In this document: piece by piece, positions 33,686 through 43,533 of the stretch
How the letters are laid out: each line of letters begins with the position of its first letter
How positions within the stretch are numbered: position 1 is the stretch's first letter
From: SABI01 sp963678555
Lineage (GTDB): Bacteria > Spirochaetota > Spirochaetia > Sphaerochaetales > Sphaerochaetaceae
Direction of reading: 5' to 3'
DNA length: 64,000 nt
Assembly (NCBI GenBank): GCA_963678555.2
Contig: CAXXJA010000001.1
Location: 248,001 to 312,000, forward strand
The notes under the pieces: model-generated
Told to the model about the DNA's origin: nothing
Seen by the model: the letters and a program-made list of their open reading frames with translations, nothing else
The model's database searches: none
Position numbers and translations under genes: made by a program

Positions 33686-36460
33686 CTAATCGAATTGCAA
33701 TTCGCCTTCGCGATAATCTTTCAAATTGATAGAACTTTGCTGGATGTCCATCCAGGATGACACCAGTATATTGTAAGCATATGCTTCATTTGCCCATCCT
33801 TTGCGCTCGGCTATTGTATATAAACGGTAGGCTAGTGCTTTTACGTCCTCTGTCATTGACCCTGATAGTCTGACTAGTATTTTTGAAGCGCCATCAATCC
33901 CATTTTTTTCAAAGGCATACGTGAGTTGTTGAGTTACCATCCATGTTATCCTGCTATTAGATATCGAAAATTCTTGAAGATCCTCACGACAATTTAATTG
34001 CACTGATCCTTTTGATGATGTAAGGACTCCCGACTGAGCTAGATTTGATATGGAAATCGCTTTTGCGGTAGCGAGAACTTCCGCTGTTCCGTATTTTATG
34101 GGATTGAAGGCAACTTGTGAGAAGAGATCAACACAGAATCTACTCTCAGAATCAAGGGCTCCTTCCTGTTCATTGAAGAATTCATCAACAAGCTGATTAA
34201 TTATCTGCAAAGCGGACCGTACAGACATCGGGGTGCCATCAGCTTCAAGAACCTGTTCGTTTCTGGAATAGACTGCCATACCGGGGCCAATAGCAGATTG
34301 GGCAAGATCAACAGGTGCGATATTGGCATGCTGGAGCTGAATCAAAGCTGGTTTGAGTTCACGCCTAAGAATAGCAAGGAAATCTCTTCGAGTTACGATT
34401 GATGATGAAGTGGATCGTTTCCTGCATACCAGCACAATTGAGGATGCTAGTGCATTCGCATTCATTCCAATAGCCCTGTTTTGCATTTCTGTTCTGATAG
34501 GCCAGGTTCCTGTGATAACAAACCCAGCTCGAATAACTGCTGAAAGCATCGTTTCCCATCCAGTGGATGCTGTTACAGTTGAAGAGTCTACAGCATCATC
34601 GAATCCTTTCGTTTCGGCCTGCTTAAATGCATAATAGATTGTTACAGGTATATCTTCACGCGTGTAGGAATATACCTGTTGAAAAGTTCTGAGCATCCCG
34701 AATTCAAAAAAATCTTTTGCTTTTTCTTTATTCCCATTAAATCTGTATGGGCTCGCTATTAATTCTTCAACTTTGGGAACTAACATGGTTCTGAATAGGC
34801 TCGGATGAGTATTTTGAAGTGATCGACGCATCCATACATAGAAGAAGTCTGAGAGATCCGCATATCCAATATTATCATAGTAAGGAGGATCCGTAGACAC
34901 CATTATTGAACGCAATCCATTGTCTTTTGCTGCATCTGCTTGTATACCTTTTCCTATAGTGGTCTGGATTGGAAATTCAAGAATACATTTAGTTATCCAG
35001 TTCAGAGTATTGCTTATGCAACCAGTGGAATTACTAAAAGGGTTGGCTTCTGCATAATCCCACACCATTGGAATTGCTTGGCGGCTAAAAGTATTGCGGA
35101 TAAATTCTCCACTATTATGCCAGGAACAAATGGATGAGTGATAGTCTGTGAGTTTGTCAACCAAAAACGCAAGGTAAACACCCACAGCTTCTCCATATGC
35201 CTTCGCTCCGGTTCCTCCAGCATCAAGTCCAGATCCATCATCAACCATTTCAGTTTTAAGTGCGTCTTCGAAAGCCTTTTGCTGTGCTTCTGCAACTAAA
35301 TCACTAAATGTTGTTAGTGCTGTTAACTGTCGGTTCGTGAAAAGATCTTGATGTCGAACCATTCCATATGCTTGTACTCTGAATCCAAGTGCTTTTTCCG
35401 GCAAGTCTGTATAAACTAGATTTTCTGGACAAGGAATATCTGCCTTTTTGACGTGAATACGCGATGCATCAAGATATATTCTCCCAGTAGAGCTTTCTGC
35501 AACTGTCGCAAGCATTGTTGCATTCATTCTATTTAATTTAGCTTCATCGCGAATATAGTCAAACCCTACTGGTGTTCCACAGCAGGGGCAGGTTGCTCCC
35601 TTTCGATTTATCGTTCCCTCAATGTGTCTTGCGATTCCTGATTTTACATGGTAGTGAATTTCTTTTCCTTGAATATCAAGTTCAACGTGATATTCCTTAC
35701 CCTTCTTCTTTGAGAGTGTGAATGATCGCGCTAGAGGCATTTCACATCCACACGCAGGGTTCGGACATTTTACAGTCCGAGCCCATATCCATGCAATCAC
35801 AGTTGCCTCTGTACCATCAGGAAGCTTGGCTGTAGGGTAGAGGTGACCGATTAGTTTGAAAGCCTCATCTCTCATCCACTCGCCATAGTATCTAACATCT
35901 TCCGCAAGACCGGTGGAACCTTTCCAATTCAATTCTGATCCTAGCTGGGCACGTGCTTCAGGATTTACTGGGGGCATTCCTTGGAACTTTGGAGGGATTT
36001 CTATCATTGCCTTGTTGATCATGACAGCTACAGGATTGAGATCACTTGCGTGTGCTTTTAGACCAAGACGTTGAGCTTCGAGAGGGATAGCTCCTCCACC
36101 GGCGAAAGGATCCAGCAATTCAGGAATATTCCCATCTGTTGATTTCGATATTTCTGCCTTAGCTTCCTCAAGCAGTCGCTCATCATTTGAGTTTTCCCAA
36201 ACTACGAGGCGTTCCAGGATGGAGAACAATCTCTGGCGCTCTATCTCCTGTTCTTCTTCCGTAGGGTATTGATCGGGATGTGAAGATGGATCATCAACCA
36301 GAGAGGAGAATATAACAGCCCTTGCTGCCGCCAGAGGACGGCGAGCCCACCACAGGTGCAATGTGGAGGGGTGTCCATGCCTTATGGATTTTTCTCTTGC
36401 AGATGCTTCATTTATAGCTTCGAGTGGTAATGCCACTTCGATCAGTTTCTTCTTATTCAT
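33686..36460 (-). CDS. DUF1156-family N6-adenine DNA methyltransferase
   Basis: A 924-residue methyltransferase. The N-terminus 'IEVALPLEAINEASAREKSIRHGHPSTLHLWWARRPLAAARA' is the DUF1156 signature. SAM-binding motif I 'LLDPFAGGGAIPLEA' is near 115-129 and the catalytic 'STDPPYYDNIGY' (DPPY type) near 522, indicating amino-methylation of adenine. Two Cys pairs between them ('CPNPACGCE', 'CPCCGTP') probably bind zinc. Proteins of this type mark self DNA in class I DISARM and related systems. The gene overlaps the helicase gene by four bases (ATGA), so their synthesis is coupled. It presumably protects the host sequence from the operon's own nuclease or translocase. Confidence 0.85.
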   Translation of the reverse strand: MNKKKLIEVALPLEAINEASAREKSIRHGHPSTLHLWWARRPLAAARAVIFSSLVDDPSSHPDQYPTEEEQEIERQRLFSILERLVVWENSNDERLLEEAKAEISKSTDGNIPELLDPFAGGGAIPLEAQRLGLKAHASDLNPVAVMINKAMIEIPPKFQGMPPVNPEARAQLGSELNWKGSTGLAEDVRYYGEWMRDEAFKLIGHLYPTAKLPDGTEATVIAWIWARTVKCPNPACGCEMPLARSFTLSKKKGKEYHVELDIQGKEIHYHVKSGIARHIEGTINRKGATCPCCGTPVGFDYIRDEAKLNRMNATMLATVAESSTGRIYLDASRIHVKKADIPCPENLVYTDLPEKALGFRVQAYGMVRHQDLFTNRQLTALTTFSDLVAEAQQKAFEDALKTEMVDDGSGLDAGGTGAKAYGEAVGVYLAFLVDKLTDYHSSICSWHNSGEFIRNTFSRQAIPMVWDYAEANPFSNSTGCISNTLNWITKCILEFPIQTTIGKGIQADAAKDNGLRSIMVSTDPPYYDNIGYADLSDFFYVWMRRSLQNTHPSLFRTMLVPKVEELIASPYRFNGNKEKAKDFFEFGMLRTFQQVYSYTREDIPVTIYYAFKQAETKGFDDAVDSSTVTASTGWETMLSAVIRAGFVITGTWPIRTEMQNRAIGMNANALASSIVLVCRKRSTSSSIVTRRDFLAILRRELKPALIQLQHANIAPVDLAQSAIGPGMAVYSRNEQVLEADGTPMSVRSALQIINQLVDEFFNEQEGALDSESRFCVDLFSQVAFNPIKYGTAEVLATAKAISISNLAQSGVLTSSKGSVQLNCREDLQEFSISNSRITWMVTQQLTYAFEKNGIDGASKILVRLSGSMTEDVKALAYRLYTIAERKGWANEAYAYNILVSSWMDIQQSSINLKDYREGELQFD

Positions 36461-39400
36461 TGGTGTATACCTCGTTGTTGCTTTAATACAATCTGGGAAT
36501 TTTTCAATAGTAACGAAATATCATAGTTTGTGCTTGTTGATGACTCATCTGGAATCGTAGAAAAAGAATTTTTAAGGTAAGTAACAGAGACTTCTGTATT
36601 ATCCACTTCAACGAGAGCGAGAATATACTGATCTGGTTTGTTCAATGATGTAAGTACTTCATTTTTTGTGACAGTGACTGTAGTGGAGCCTTTTGTTCTT
36701 CCCTTTACCTCGACAAACCGTAAGCAACCTTCATCAAAGGCACTTCCTTCAGGTACTTTTGATTCAATGTCGTAGCCACAATTGTCTGAGCTGACATCTC
36801 TGGGTTCATACCCGAGTTCATGTTCAACATTCATTACAGTATGCATCGCAATGTTTTCTATTGTTTTTCGATCTTGGCCGAGCAGCTTTGTCTCTGCTTC
36901 ATTATTTTGTGTCAACGATGAAGGAATAATCACAGCCCCTCCGATTACTACCGGCGGAAGAGGAGAGATATTCTTCTCCCGTTGCAGTTCTTCCATTCTT
37001 TTGTGCAATCGGGATTGGATCTCTTCGGCTCGTGCTTGGGCACGTGCAGAGTTCAGTTTCATTCCCGTCTTGCCAGCAGCCTCTTGAAGGCGGATTTCGA
37101 GAGCTCTCTGGTCCCAATGTCTGATCTCAGCCGTGAGCCTCGCATGCACTGCTTTCTCAATTTTTTCCACTTGAGCTAATCTTCGGTTTTTAGTCTCTAA
37201 TAGGAGAGAAGGTATCAGATGTTCAATTGCATAACCTGTCGCAAGCTCTTCAGGTTTATCCAGGAAGTCCAGCTTCGACAGAATCTCTTTGGCTTTTTCT
37301 GTTTCAGCCTCATCGGGGACTCTATAATCAAGATACGGTGCATATCCCGCATTATGGACTTTCCCGTCAGAATCAATCTCAACAAAATGTACCTGTTGGG
37401 AAATGATTCTCCGATTATTGGTTGAAACAAGTTTTCCATCCTGTATTGAACTTTCGAGGTATAGTAATAATCGAGGTTTATCCATTTTGAAGGAGTCATC
37501 AATCAGGATAGCACCTTGTTTGAGCACATCAACACGTTGTTCCAATATCAAATCTATCAGGCTGTCCAGGAGTGGATGCCCCGGGCACAGAAGATCTGCA
37601 ATTGGTTTCCCCTGGATGTTGAGGAATTCTTTGCTGAAGCTTACTCGCTCATACTTCTTTAATACCGTTCTGCCGATACCAGTTGGAATGTCACGGTTTC
37701 GAATAGGATGAGGTACAAAGGGAATCTCAAATCTTTTTGATTCCCTCATACTGATTCTTCCTCCGAATTGAGGGAATGCCTCCATAAAGAAGCTTTGAAT
37801 AAAATGTGGCTGGAGTCTTCTTGCTTCCAGACGTTCCATCTCTTCCTTGATGCGCATCACAGCATGAACATCGAGGGAATCCGAAGTTAAGGATCTCTCT
37901 TCCAGAAGATTGAGTAGTACCTTTCGATTGAGAGAGTTATCAACTGCTTTATTGAGACGCTCACGCACTTCGGGTAGGTTCCCATAACGAACAGCTTCAA
38001 CCAAGAGATCTTTCAATGGTTTATTATCGAACGTCAGTTTTCCGAGGACATCGAAGACCTTTCCTCCAAGAGCTTTCCTCTCTTCCTCCAACTTTTCGAA
38101 CAAGCGTTGAAATACCATGCCTTCTCTTGTTTCTTGTGCAACCAGATTCCACAGATGACAGACTTCCTGCTGTCCGATACGGTGAATCCTTCCAAATCGC
38201 TGTTCCAAGCGGTTAGGATTCCAAGGAAGGTCGTAGTTAATCATCAGGTGTGCCCGCTGGAGGTTGATACCTTCACCAGCAGCATCTGTAGCAATCAAGA
38301 TCAAAGTGTCCTTGTCTTGTTTGAAAAGCTGTTCTATCTTTCGTCGCTCATCACGTCCCATCCCTCCAGAGATATTGACAACTGCTTCAGTCCTACCTAT
38401 CAAACTTCTCACCTTATCGGTCAAATATCGTAGGGTGTCTTTGTGTTCAGTGAAGATGATGAGCTTTTGTCGATTCCCATTACGGTCAATCATAGCGTGT
38501 GAGTCCTGGAGGAGGCGAGAAAGCTCATCCCACTTGTGATCGTTACCACTTATACGTAGGCTATTGGCCATTGATTCGACTTGCTTAAGCGTTAAAATTT
38601 CCTTTTCCAGTTCTTCTATTGTCAACGCTGCAGAAGACTCATTAAGCAGCTCTTCCTCCATCTCTTCAATTTCTGAATCAGGAGCATCTTCAAAGTCTTC
38701 GAGATCGTCTACTGAAAGTAATCTTTCCTGAGGGTGCTTATTCAGTTTCTCTTCAGAAAGCCTTTGTTCAAGTTTCTCCCGTCGCCTTTTTAATGATTGG
38801 TATATTGCTTCCGGAGAAGAGGCCAACCTTCTCTGCAATATGGTCAAGGCAAAGCCTACCGTATTTTTCCTTTCGCCGTTAAGTTTATCCGCTCGATTGA
38901 ATTCTTCGCGGACGTATTCAGTTACTGCAGTATAGAGCTCCGCCTCTTCATCGGATAGATTATAGTTAATAGTATAAGAGAGTCGTTCCGGGAAAAGCGG
39001 TCTCCCGTCGAATTTCAGGAGTTCCTCTTTAACCAGACGTCGCATCACATCAGAAACGTCTATACCCCTGTTTGAAGTGCGCTGTATCCCCTCAAAGCGA
39101 TCCGCGTCAATAAGGGACATGAATAACTGGAAATCTTCATCCTTACCATTATGAGGTGTTGCAGTAAGCAGCAGGAAATGGCGAGTGATATTTGACAACA
39201 GCCTTCCAAGCTTGAAGCGCTTGGTGTATTTTATTTCTCCGCCCCAGAGGGAGGCTGACATTTTGTGGGCCTCATCACAGACGACAAGATCCCAATCTGT
39301 TGATTCAAGTCTTTTTTGTATTTCTTCATTTCTGGCTAGTTTATCCAACCGTGCTATACCGAGGTTTATCTCTGAAAATATGTTGCCTGTAACAGCGGAC

Positions 39401-39963
39401 TCGATAGCCTCATTCGTGATGATATCAAACTTAATTCCGAATTTACTGAAAAGTTCATCCTGCCATTGTTCAACAAGATTTCCCGGTGCTACTATGAGAC
39501 AGCGTCTTACATCACCCCGGATCATCAGTTCCTTAATTAACAAGCCCGTCATGATGGTTTTTCCTGCCCCAGGATCATCGGCGAGGACGTATCGTAATGG
39601 TTGGCGTGTCAGCATTTCTCCGTAAACTGCAGTAATCTGATGAGGAAGAGGTTCTATTGAGGATGTATTAACAGCCAGATATGGATCGAAAAGATGTGCG
39701 AGATGGATTCTATATGCCTCTGAGAGGAGTTTGAAAGTTTGTCCATCTCCATTGAAAGACCAACGATTTCCCGTTTGGAGAATTTCCAGTGATTGTTCCT
39801 GATCTCTATAAAGGATCTGTTGCCCAAGATTCCCTTGGTGGTCCTTGTACGTTACATCCAATGCGGTTGAGCCCCACCACTTAGTTTGAATGATTTCAAC
39901 ATCTCTGTGATGCACTAGATTCCGCACAATGCTGCCAGGTTTAAGATCTTCAAGTTGAGCCAT
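36457..39963 (-). CDS. SNF2-type helicase with C-terminal DUF3883-like nuclease-fold domain
   Basis: A 1168-residue protein and the first gene of the minus-strand operon. Motif I 'DDPGAGKT' is near 127, DEAH near 229, 'LLTATPHNGKDEDFQLFMSLID' near 260 and motif VI 'QRFGRIHRIGQ' near 590. The C-terminus contains 'EGCLRFVEVKGRTKGSTTVTVTKNE', a DUF3883-type segment with the E-x-K core of PD-(D/E)XK folds. This DrmD-like architecture recurs in DISARM and in helicase-methylase-ATPase operons. It may translocate on unmodified incoming DNA and nick or hand it to a partner. It diverges from the DUF6361 operon across a ~520-bp intergenic region. Confidence 0.85.
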   Translation of the reverse strand: MAQLEDLKPGSIVRNLVHHRDVEIIQTKWWGSTALDVTYKDHQGNLGQQILYRDQEQSLEILQTGNRWSFNGDGQTFKLLSEAYRIHLAHLFDPYLAVNTSSIEPLPHQITAVYGEMLTRQPLRYVLADDPGAGKTIMTGLLIKELMIRGDVRRCLIVAPGNLVEQWQDELFSKFGIKFDIITNEAIESAVTGNIFSEINLGIARLDKLARNEEIQKRLESTDWDLVVCDEAHKMSASLWGGEIKYTKRFKLGRLLSNITRHFLLLTATPHNGKDEDFQLFMSLIDADRFEGIQRTSNRGIDVSDVMRRLVKEELLKFDGRPLFPERLSYTINYNLSDEEAELYTAVTEYVREEFNRADKLNGERKNTVGFALTILQRRLASSPEAIYQSLKRRREKLEQRLSEEKLNKHPQERLLSVDDLEDFEDAPDSEIEEMEEELLNESSAALTIEELEKEILTLKQVESMANSLRISGNDHKWDELSRLLQDSHAMIDRNGNRQKLIIFTEHKDTLRYLTDKVRSLIGRTEAVVNISGGMGRDERRKIEQLFKQDKDTLILIATDAAGEGINLQRAHLMINYDLPWNPNRLEQRFGRIHRIGQQEVCHLWNLVAQETREGMVFQRLFEKLEEERKALGGKVFDVLGKLTFDNKPLKDLLVEAVRYGNLPEVRERLNKAVDNSLNRKVLLNLLEERSLTSDSLDVHAVMRIKEEMERLEARRLQPHFIQSFFMEAFPQFGGRISMRESKRFEIPFVPHPIRNRDIPTGIGRTVLKKYERVSFSKEFLNIQGKPIADLLCPGHPLLDSLIDLILEQRVDVLKQGAILIDDSFKMDKPRLLLYLESSIQDGKLVSTNNRRIISQQVHFVEIDSDGKVHNAGYAPYLDYRVPDEAETEKAKEILSKLDFLDKPEELATGYAIEHLIPSLLLETKNRRLAQVEKIEKAVHARLTAEIRHWDQRALEIRLQEAAGKTGMKLNSARAQARAEEIQSRLHKRMEELQREKNISPLPPVVIGGAVIIPSSLTQNNEAETKLLGQDRKTIENIAMHTVMNVEHELGYEPRDVSSDNCGYDIESKVPEGSAFDEGCLRFVEVKGRTKGSTTVTVTKNEVLTSLNKPDQYILALVEVDNTEVSVTYLKNSFSTIPDESSTSTNYDISLLLKNSQIVLKQQRGIHQ

Positions 39964-40484
39964 TTCTTCTCCTATTCCAAGTGCAATGGTTCTCAGATGG
40001 GCAAAATCACAATTATCACTAATTATACAATAAACGGCCTTATTTTAGCGAAATGTATTTATAGATGTAGATGTATGAACCACTTTTATCATTCTCCATC
40101 ATACACTCGATTTGTCAAGCACAGGTTATTTTATATGACTAACTATTTGTTTACTCAATACAGGTGGAAGTTTTTCAACATCACGGCTTTCCTCTCGGTT
40201 CAAAAAGAAACTTCTTAGATTGTTTGTTAACAATAATTTAGTAACACAATATTAGCTCAGCTGAACTTTTACGAAGGAGGAAAATTAAGAACGGAATGTA
40301 CTAATTTGAGTTAATTGGTTACGCCTCGTTGTTTATTGTAAATATTTCGTACATAACAAAATGCGATCTATAATGTAGGAGACTCACCAAATAGTCTGCA
40401 TTTTTGGGATTTCTATGTATAATAGATAAAGGAGACATTACTTACTCAATCAAAATATTTAGGCTAAGGGACTAGGAGATATGT
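39964..40484. promoter_or_regulatory. Divergent intergenic region between two defence operons
   Basis: About 520 AT-rich bases separate the minus-strand helicase gene from the plus-strand DUF6361 gene. TATAAT at 40418-40423 is a good -10 for the plus-strand operon, with only a weak -35. I see no gene: the 87-codon frame from 39955 is a low-quality shadow. Both operons must start here, so a shared control region is likely. Confidence 0.45.
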
Positions 40485-41702
40485 ATGCAGATCGGATGGA
40501 TTGATTTTTCCAAGGACGAACGGGACAAGGTTATGAAGATATTACACAATCTTACCCAGAAGACGGCCTTGGATGAACTTGGGATTGGTGCCATTCGCGA
40601 TGGCTTTGCAGATATCTTTTTTCCGGGGACCAGTACCATTCAGACCCGAGCTAAATATTTTGTGCTCATCCCCTACATATTTCGAGAGACTCTTGCTGGG
40701 CCTCATAAGAGGAAAGGATCAACACAAGAATTGCTTGAGCAACGAGAGCTGAAACTGATCCAGATTTTAAAAGACAATTCAGATGGAGATTTACGTGGTA
40801 TCATCGGGCAAGATTCCGGCATGAATTTGAAACGCAAGCCCAGTAGCATCTACTGGAGTGGAATCCGATCCTGGAAGATCTACAATCCTCCTGAGGAGCA
40901 TCTACATAATTTTTCCTTGAATCAGTATTGCACCTACATCGATAACCACCTTGAGAAGCGTGCACAAGGAATGATGTCAGGAAAAAAACTCCAAGGTGAT
41001 GAAGATGCTTTGAATGATGATCCGATGCATATGATAACCGGATTGTCATTTCTCGATTTCCCCGATCAAATACCCGACTCCTTGGACAAATCAGAGATAA
41101 AATTGACCCGTAGCGAGGCGGTTTTTCTACAGAAGAAAATTATGGATTCACACGGTGAAAGTCTCTTGGCCCACTTCCTTATTCCTAATAACTGGGACTC
41201 ATTGCCCAAAGACAATCCATCTTTTCAGGATCTGCTGGACTTGTCAGGTTTCAAAGATCCTGAGATGGCCAGAAAGATTCAACTCGCTTCTTGGTTCGCG
41301 ACTTTCAATAATATCATCAATGTGCGATTCAATTGGCTATTGCGAGAGGGAACACATCGAGAGGTCTATGAAGAAAAGTGGCATGATGCTCTCAATCAGG
41401 TACATGAACTTGGGAATAACCAACTGGAAGAAATATTCACTCTTTTAAAGCTGAATCGAAAACCTGAAAACAGGACAAAACAATTCTTATTCTCGGTATA
41501 CAAATCATTGAATGAAGAGGACATAGATACTGTGGATAGTGTGATACGAGAGAGGGAGGAATCGTTGAAGAAGAGCCGGTCGAAGTTCAAGAATATTCAG
41601 CAACTCAACCTTGAACATAATATTGGAATTGAAAATCTGGATTATAGGTTTTCAGTCGCTTTCCGGTTGCTTTCGGATATCCATCTAGGATTGGGGGGGT
41701 GA
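40485..41702 (+). CDS. DUF6361-family protein
   Basis: A 405-residue protein whose start 'MQIGWIDFSKDERDKVMKIL' and segment 'ALDELGIGAIRDGFADIFFPGTSTIQTRAKYFVLIPYIFRE' are the hallmark of DUF6361. The family has no established biochemical activity, but its genes are repeatedly found directly before a phospholipase-D-like gene and a helicase gene, as here. An AGGAG site precedes the ATG. The stop codon and the next ATG are separated by one base, so the three genes form one operon. It could be a specificity or target-recognition factor (the 'QTRAKYFVLIPY' core is highly conserved), but that is inference. Confidence 0.78.
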   Translation: MQIGWIDFSKDERDKVMKILHNLTQKTALDELGIGAIRDGFADIFFPGTSTIQTRAKYFVLIPYIFRETLAGPHKRKGSTQELLEQRELKLIQILKDNSDGDLRGIIGQDSGMNLKRKPSSIYWSGIRSWKIYNPPEEHLHNFSLNQYCTYIDNHLEKRAQGMMSGKKLQGDEDALNDDPMHMITGLSFLDFPDQIPDSLDKSEIKLTRSEAVFLQKKIMDSHGESLLAHFLIPNNWDSLPKDNPSFQDLLDLSGFKDPEMARKIQLASWFATFNNIINVRFNWLLREGTHREVYEEKWHDALNQVHELGNNQLEEIFTLLKLNRKPENRTKQFLFSVYKSLNEEDIDTVDSVIREREESLKKSRSKFKNIQQLNLEHNIGIENLDYRFSVAFRLLSDIHLGLGG

Positions 41703-41703
41703 T

Positions 41704-43533
41704 ATGGCTACTACGAAAAAGAGACTGCTGAATCCCCAATCAGATCGTCTGGATTACACAAAGCTGCTCACACCACCTCTTGGATTTGAGACAGAGTTTG
41801 CTGTCGGGACAACGTATTCGTTGGATCTGAACTCTCTGATAGGCGTTACGATGGCTTTGGGAGTATCGGATACTTTAGATGAGGATAGCCTAAAGAATCC
41901 AATACGGATGTTGAATGCCCTGACATTGAGTAACAAACGTATAGCAGTGTTCTGCCAGGCTGGTCAAATTTTTATCCCTCAAAATATCATTCCTGTACAT
42001 GGCTTGCTTGATTCGATGGTCTTTGAGATCAAGATCAAGAAAAATACGAAACAACATCAGGTGTTTCATCCAAAAGTATGGATTGTAAAATTCAAGAATG
42101 GGAGCGACGAGCTTTGGCGTGTAATCGTTCTTTCGCGTAACCTGACCTTTGACCGCAGTTGGGATGTGGCTGTTTGTTTGGATGGGAAGACAGAAAAGAA
42201 CGAAGTTCTCAAGAATGCTCCTTTGAGGGATTTTCTCAAATATCTCAGGAGTCAAATAAAAAGTACCAAGCGACAAAGTCAGAAGAAAAAACTCTTGGGC
42301 AACATGATAAAGGAGATCATGCACGTTACTTTTTCTTCTGGAGAAGAAAAGGTTGATTTCGATTTTCTTCCCGTAGGAATTCCTCCTGGAACAAATGGAC
42401 CCTATTCCCTCGATGATACTGGTCTGTTTTCTAGATGGGATAATCTGTTCGTTATGTCTCCATTTCTCGGCAGACCAGGAAAGAAGAACCCATTGGAGAG
42501 CTTGCTTAAGTGGAAGGCTGTGAGGAACCTACAAGAGGGCAAACCCATTCTGATTACCCGAAGATCCGAAGTGTTCCATCTTTCCGAGAGAATGCGAAGG
42601 GATTTCAACATCTATGCATTGAGGGAAGAAGCATTTTATAGCAGTGAAAAACATGAAGACACCTTAAATCCGGATGGGCAGGATATTCATGCCAAGTTAT
42701 ACCTTCGGACATATTACTCAAAGAGCGAACTATATTTAGGCTCGATGAATGCCTCCTTCAATGCTTTTCATGGTGGAAATATTGAATTCATGTTGAGATT
42801 ATCAACGACCTTGGGAAAGTTGAATACTGACATGCTCTCGATATCACTCCTGGAAGGTGAGGACAGCCCGTTCGAGTTGCTTCCCGAGCAATTGCCTGAG
42901 TATATTCCCGACACTCAGGAAGAGACCATGCAAGACATGGTTCGCTCTATGCGAGAGTTGGAATTTGCTGGGGAAGTGAAAACCAATGGAGATGATTCCT
43001 TTGATATCGAGCTCAATGCTTTACAATTACCCGAAGGTTTAAGCGGTAATCTTTCCCCATTGTTATATCCCAATCTGGGGAAAAAGATCGCTTCTCGAAT
43101 GATATTCTCCAACATGAAGAAGGAGCAGCTCAGTGATTTCTTTATGGTCACATTAGTTGGAGAGTCTGATATGAGATTAGCCCGGATTGTTCGAATTCCC
43201 GTGACGGGGACTCCTGAAGATAGGGATGCTGCAATAGTTAAATCTGTCATCCGGGATGAGAAGGACTTCATTTCCTATGTCTCATTGCTATTGGGAGATG
43301 ATTACTATGATGTAATGATGGAAATGAAAAGATTCAAAAGGTATTCAGCAGCTTCATCTGGCAACAATACACCTATACCAGCGCTGTACGAGAAAATGCT
43401 CAAGGTTGCGGCTGATAACCCCGACAGATTGAAGGAAGTTGAGAAACTACTGGAAGACATGCATGGTCATGACTCGGTGCCTGCAGGATTTCAGGAAGTA
43501 TGTAATGCAATTATTAAGGCTGTGAATACATGA
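41704..43533 (+). CDS. Phospholipase D-like nuclease
   Basis: A 609-residue protein of the PLD superfamily. Two H-x-K motifs are visible: 'FHPKVWIVKFKNGSDELWRVIVLSRNLT' near 121 and 'DIHAKLYLRTYYSKSELYLGSMNAS' near 328, each followed by the Ser/Asn element ('SRN', 'GSMN') expected of HKD nucleases. The C-terminal ~200 residues are helical. PLD nucleases supply DNA cleavage in DISARM (DrmC) and in restriction-like helicase operons, and it probably plays the same role here. The gene overlaps the helicase gene by four bases (ATGA). Confidence 0.8.
   Translation: MATTKKRLLNPQSDRLDYTKLLTPPLGFETEFAVGTTYSLDLNSLIGVTMALGVSDTLDEDSLKNPIRMLNALTLSNKRIAVFCQAGQIFIPQNIIPVHGLLDSMVFEIKIKKNTKQHQVFHPKVWIVKFKNGSDELWRVIVLSRNLTFDRSWDVAVCLDGKTEKNEVLKNAPLRDFLKYLRSQIKSTKRQSQKKKLLGNMIKEIMHVTFSSGEEKVDFDFLPVGIPPGTNGPYSLDDTGLFSRWDNLFVMSPFLGRPGKKNPLESLLKWKAVRNLQEGKPILITRRSEVFHLSERMRRDFNIYALREEAFYSSEKHEDTLNPDGQDIHAKLYLRTYYSKSELYLGSMNASFNAFHGGNIEFMLRLSTTLGKLNTDMLSISLLEGEDSPFELLPEQLPEYIPDTQEETMQDMVRSMRELEFAGEVKTNGDDSFDIELNALQLPEGLSGNLSPLLYPNLGKKIASRMIFSNMKKEQLSDFFMVTLVGESDMRLARIVRIPVTGTPEDRDAAIVKSVIRDEKDFISYVSLLLGDDYYDVMMEMKRFKRYSAASSGNNTPIPALYEKMLKVAADNPDRLKEVEKLLEDMHGHDSVPAGFQEVCNAIIKAVNT

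Noticed and set aside
39955..40218. 87-codon ORF in the divergent intergenic region
   Set aside because: It lacks a ribosome-binding site, has cysteine- and tyrosine-rich low-plausibility sequence, and overlaps the helicase start.
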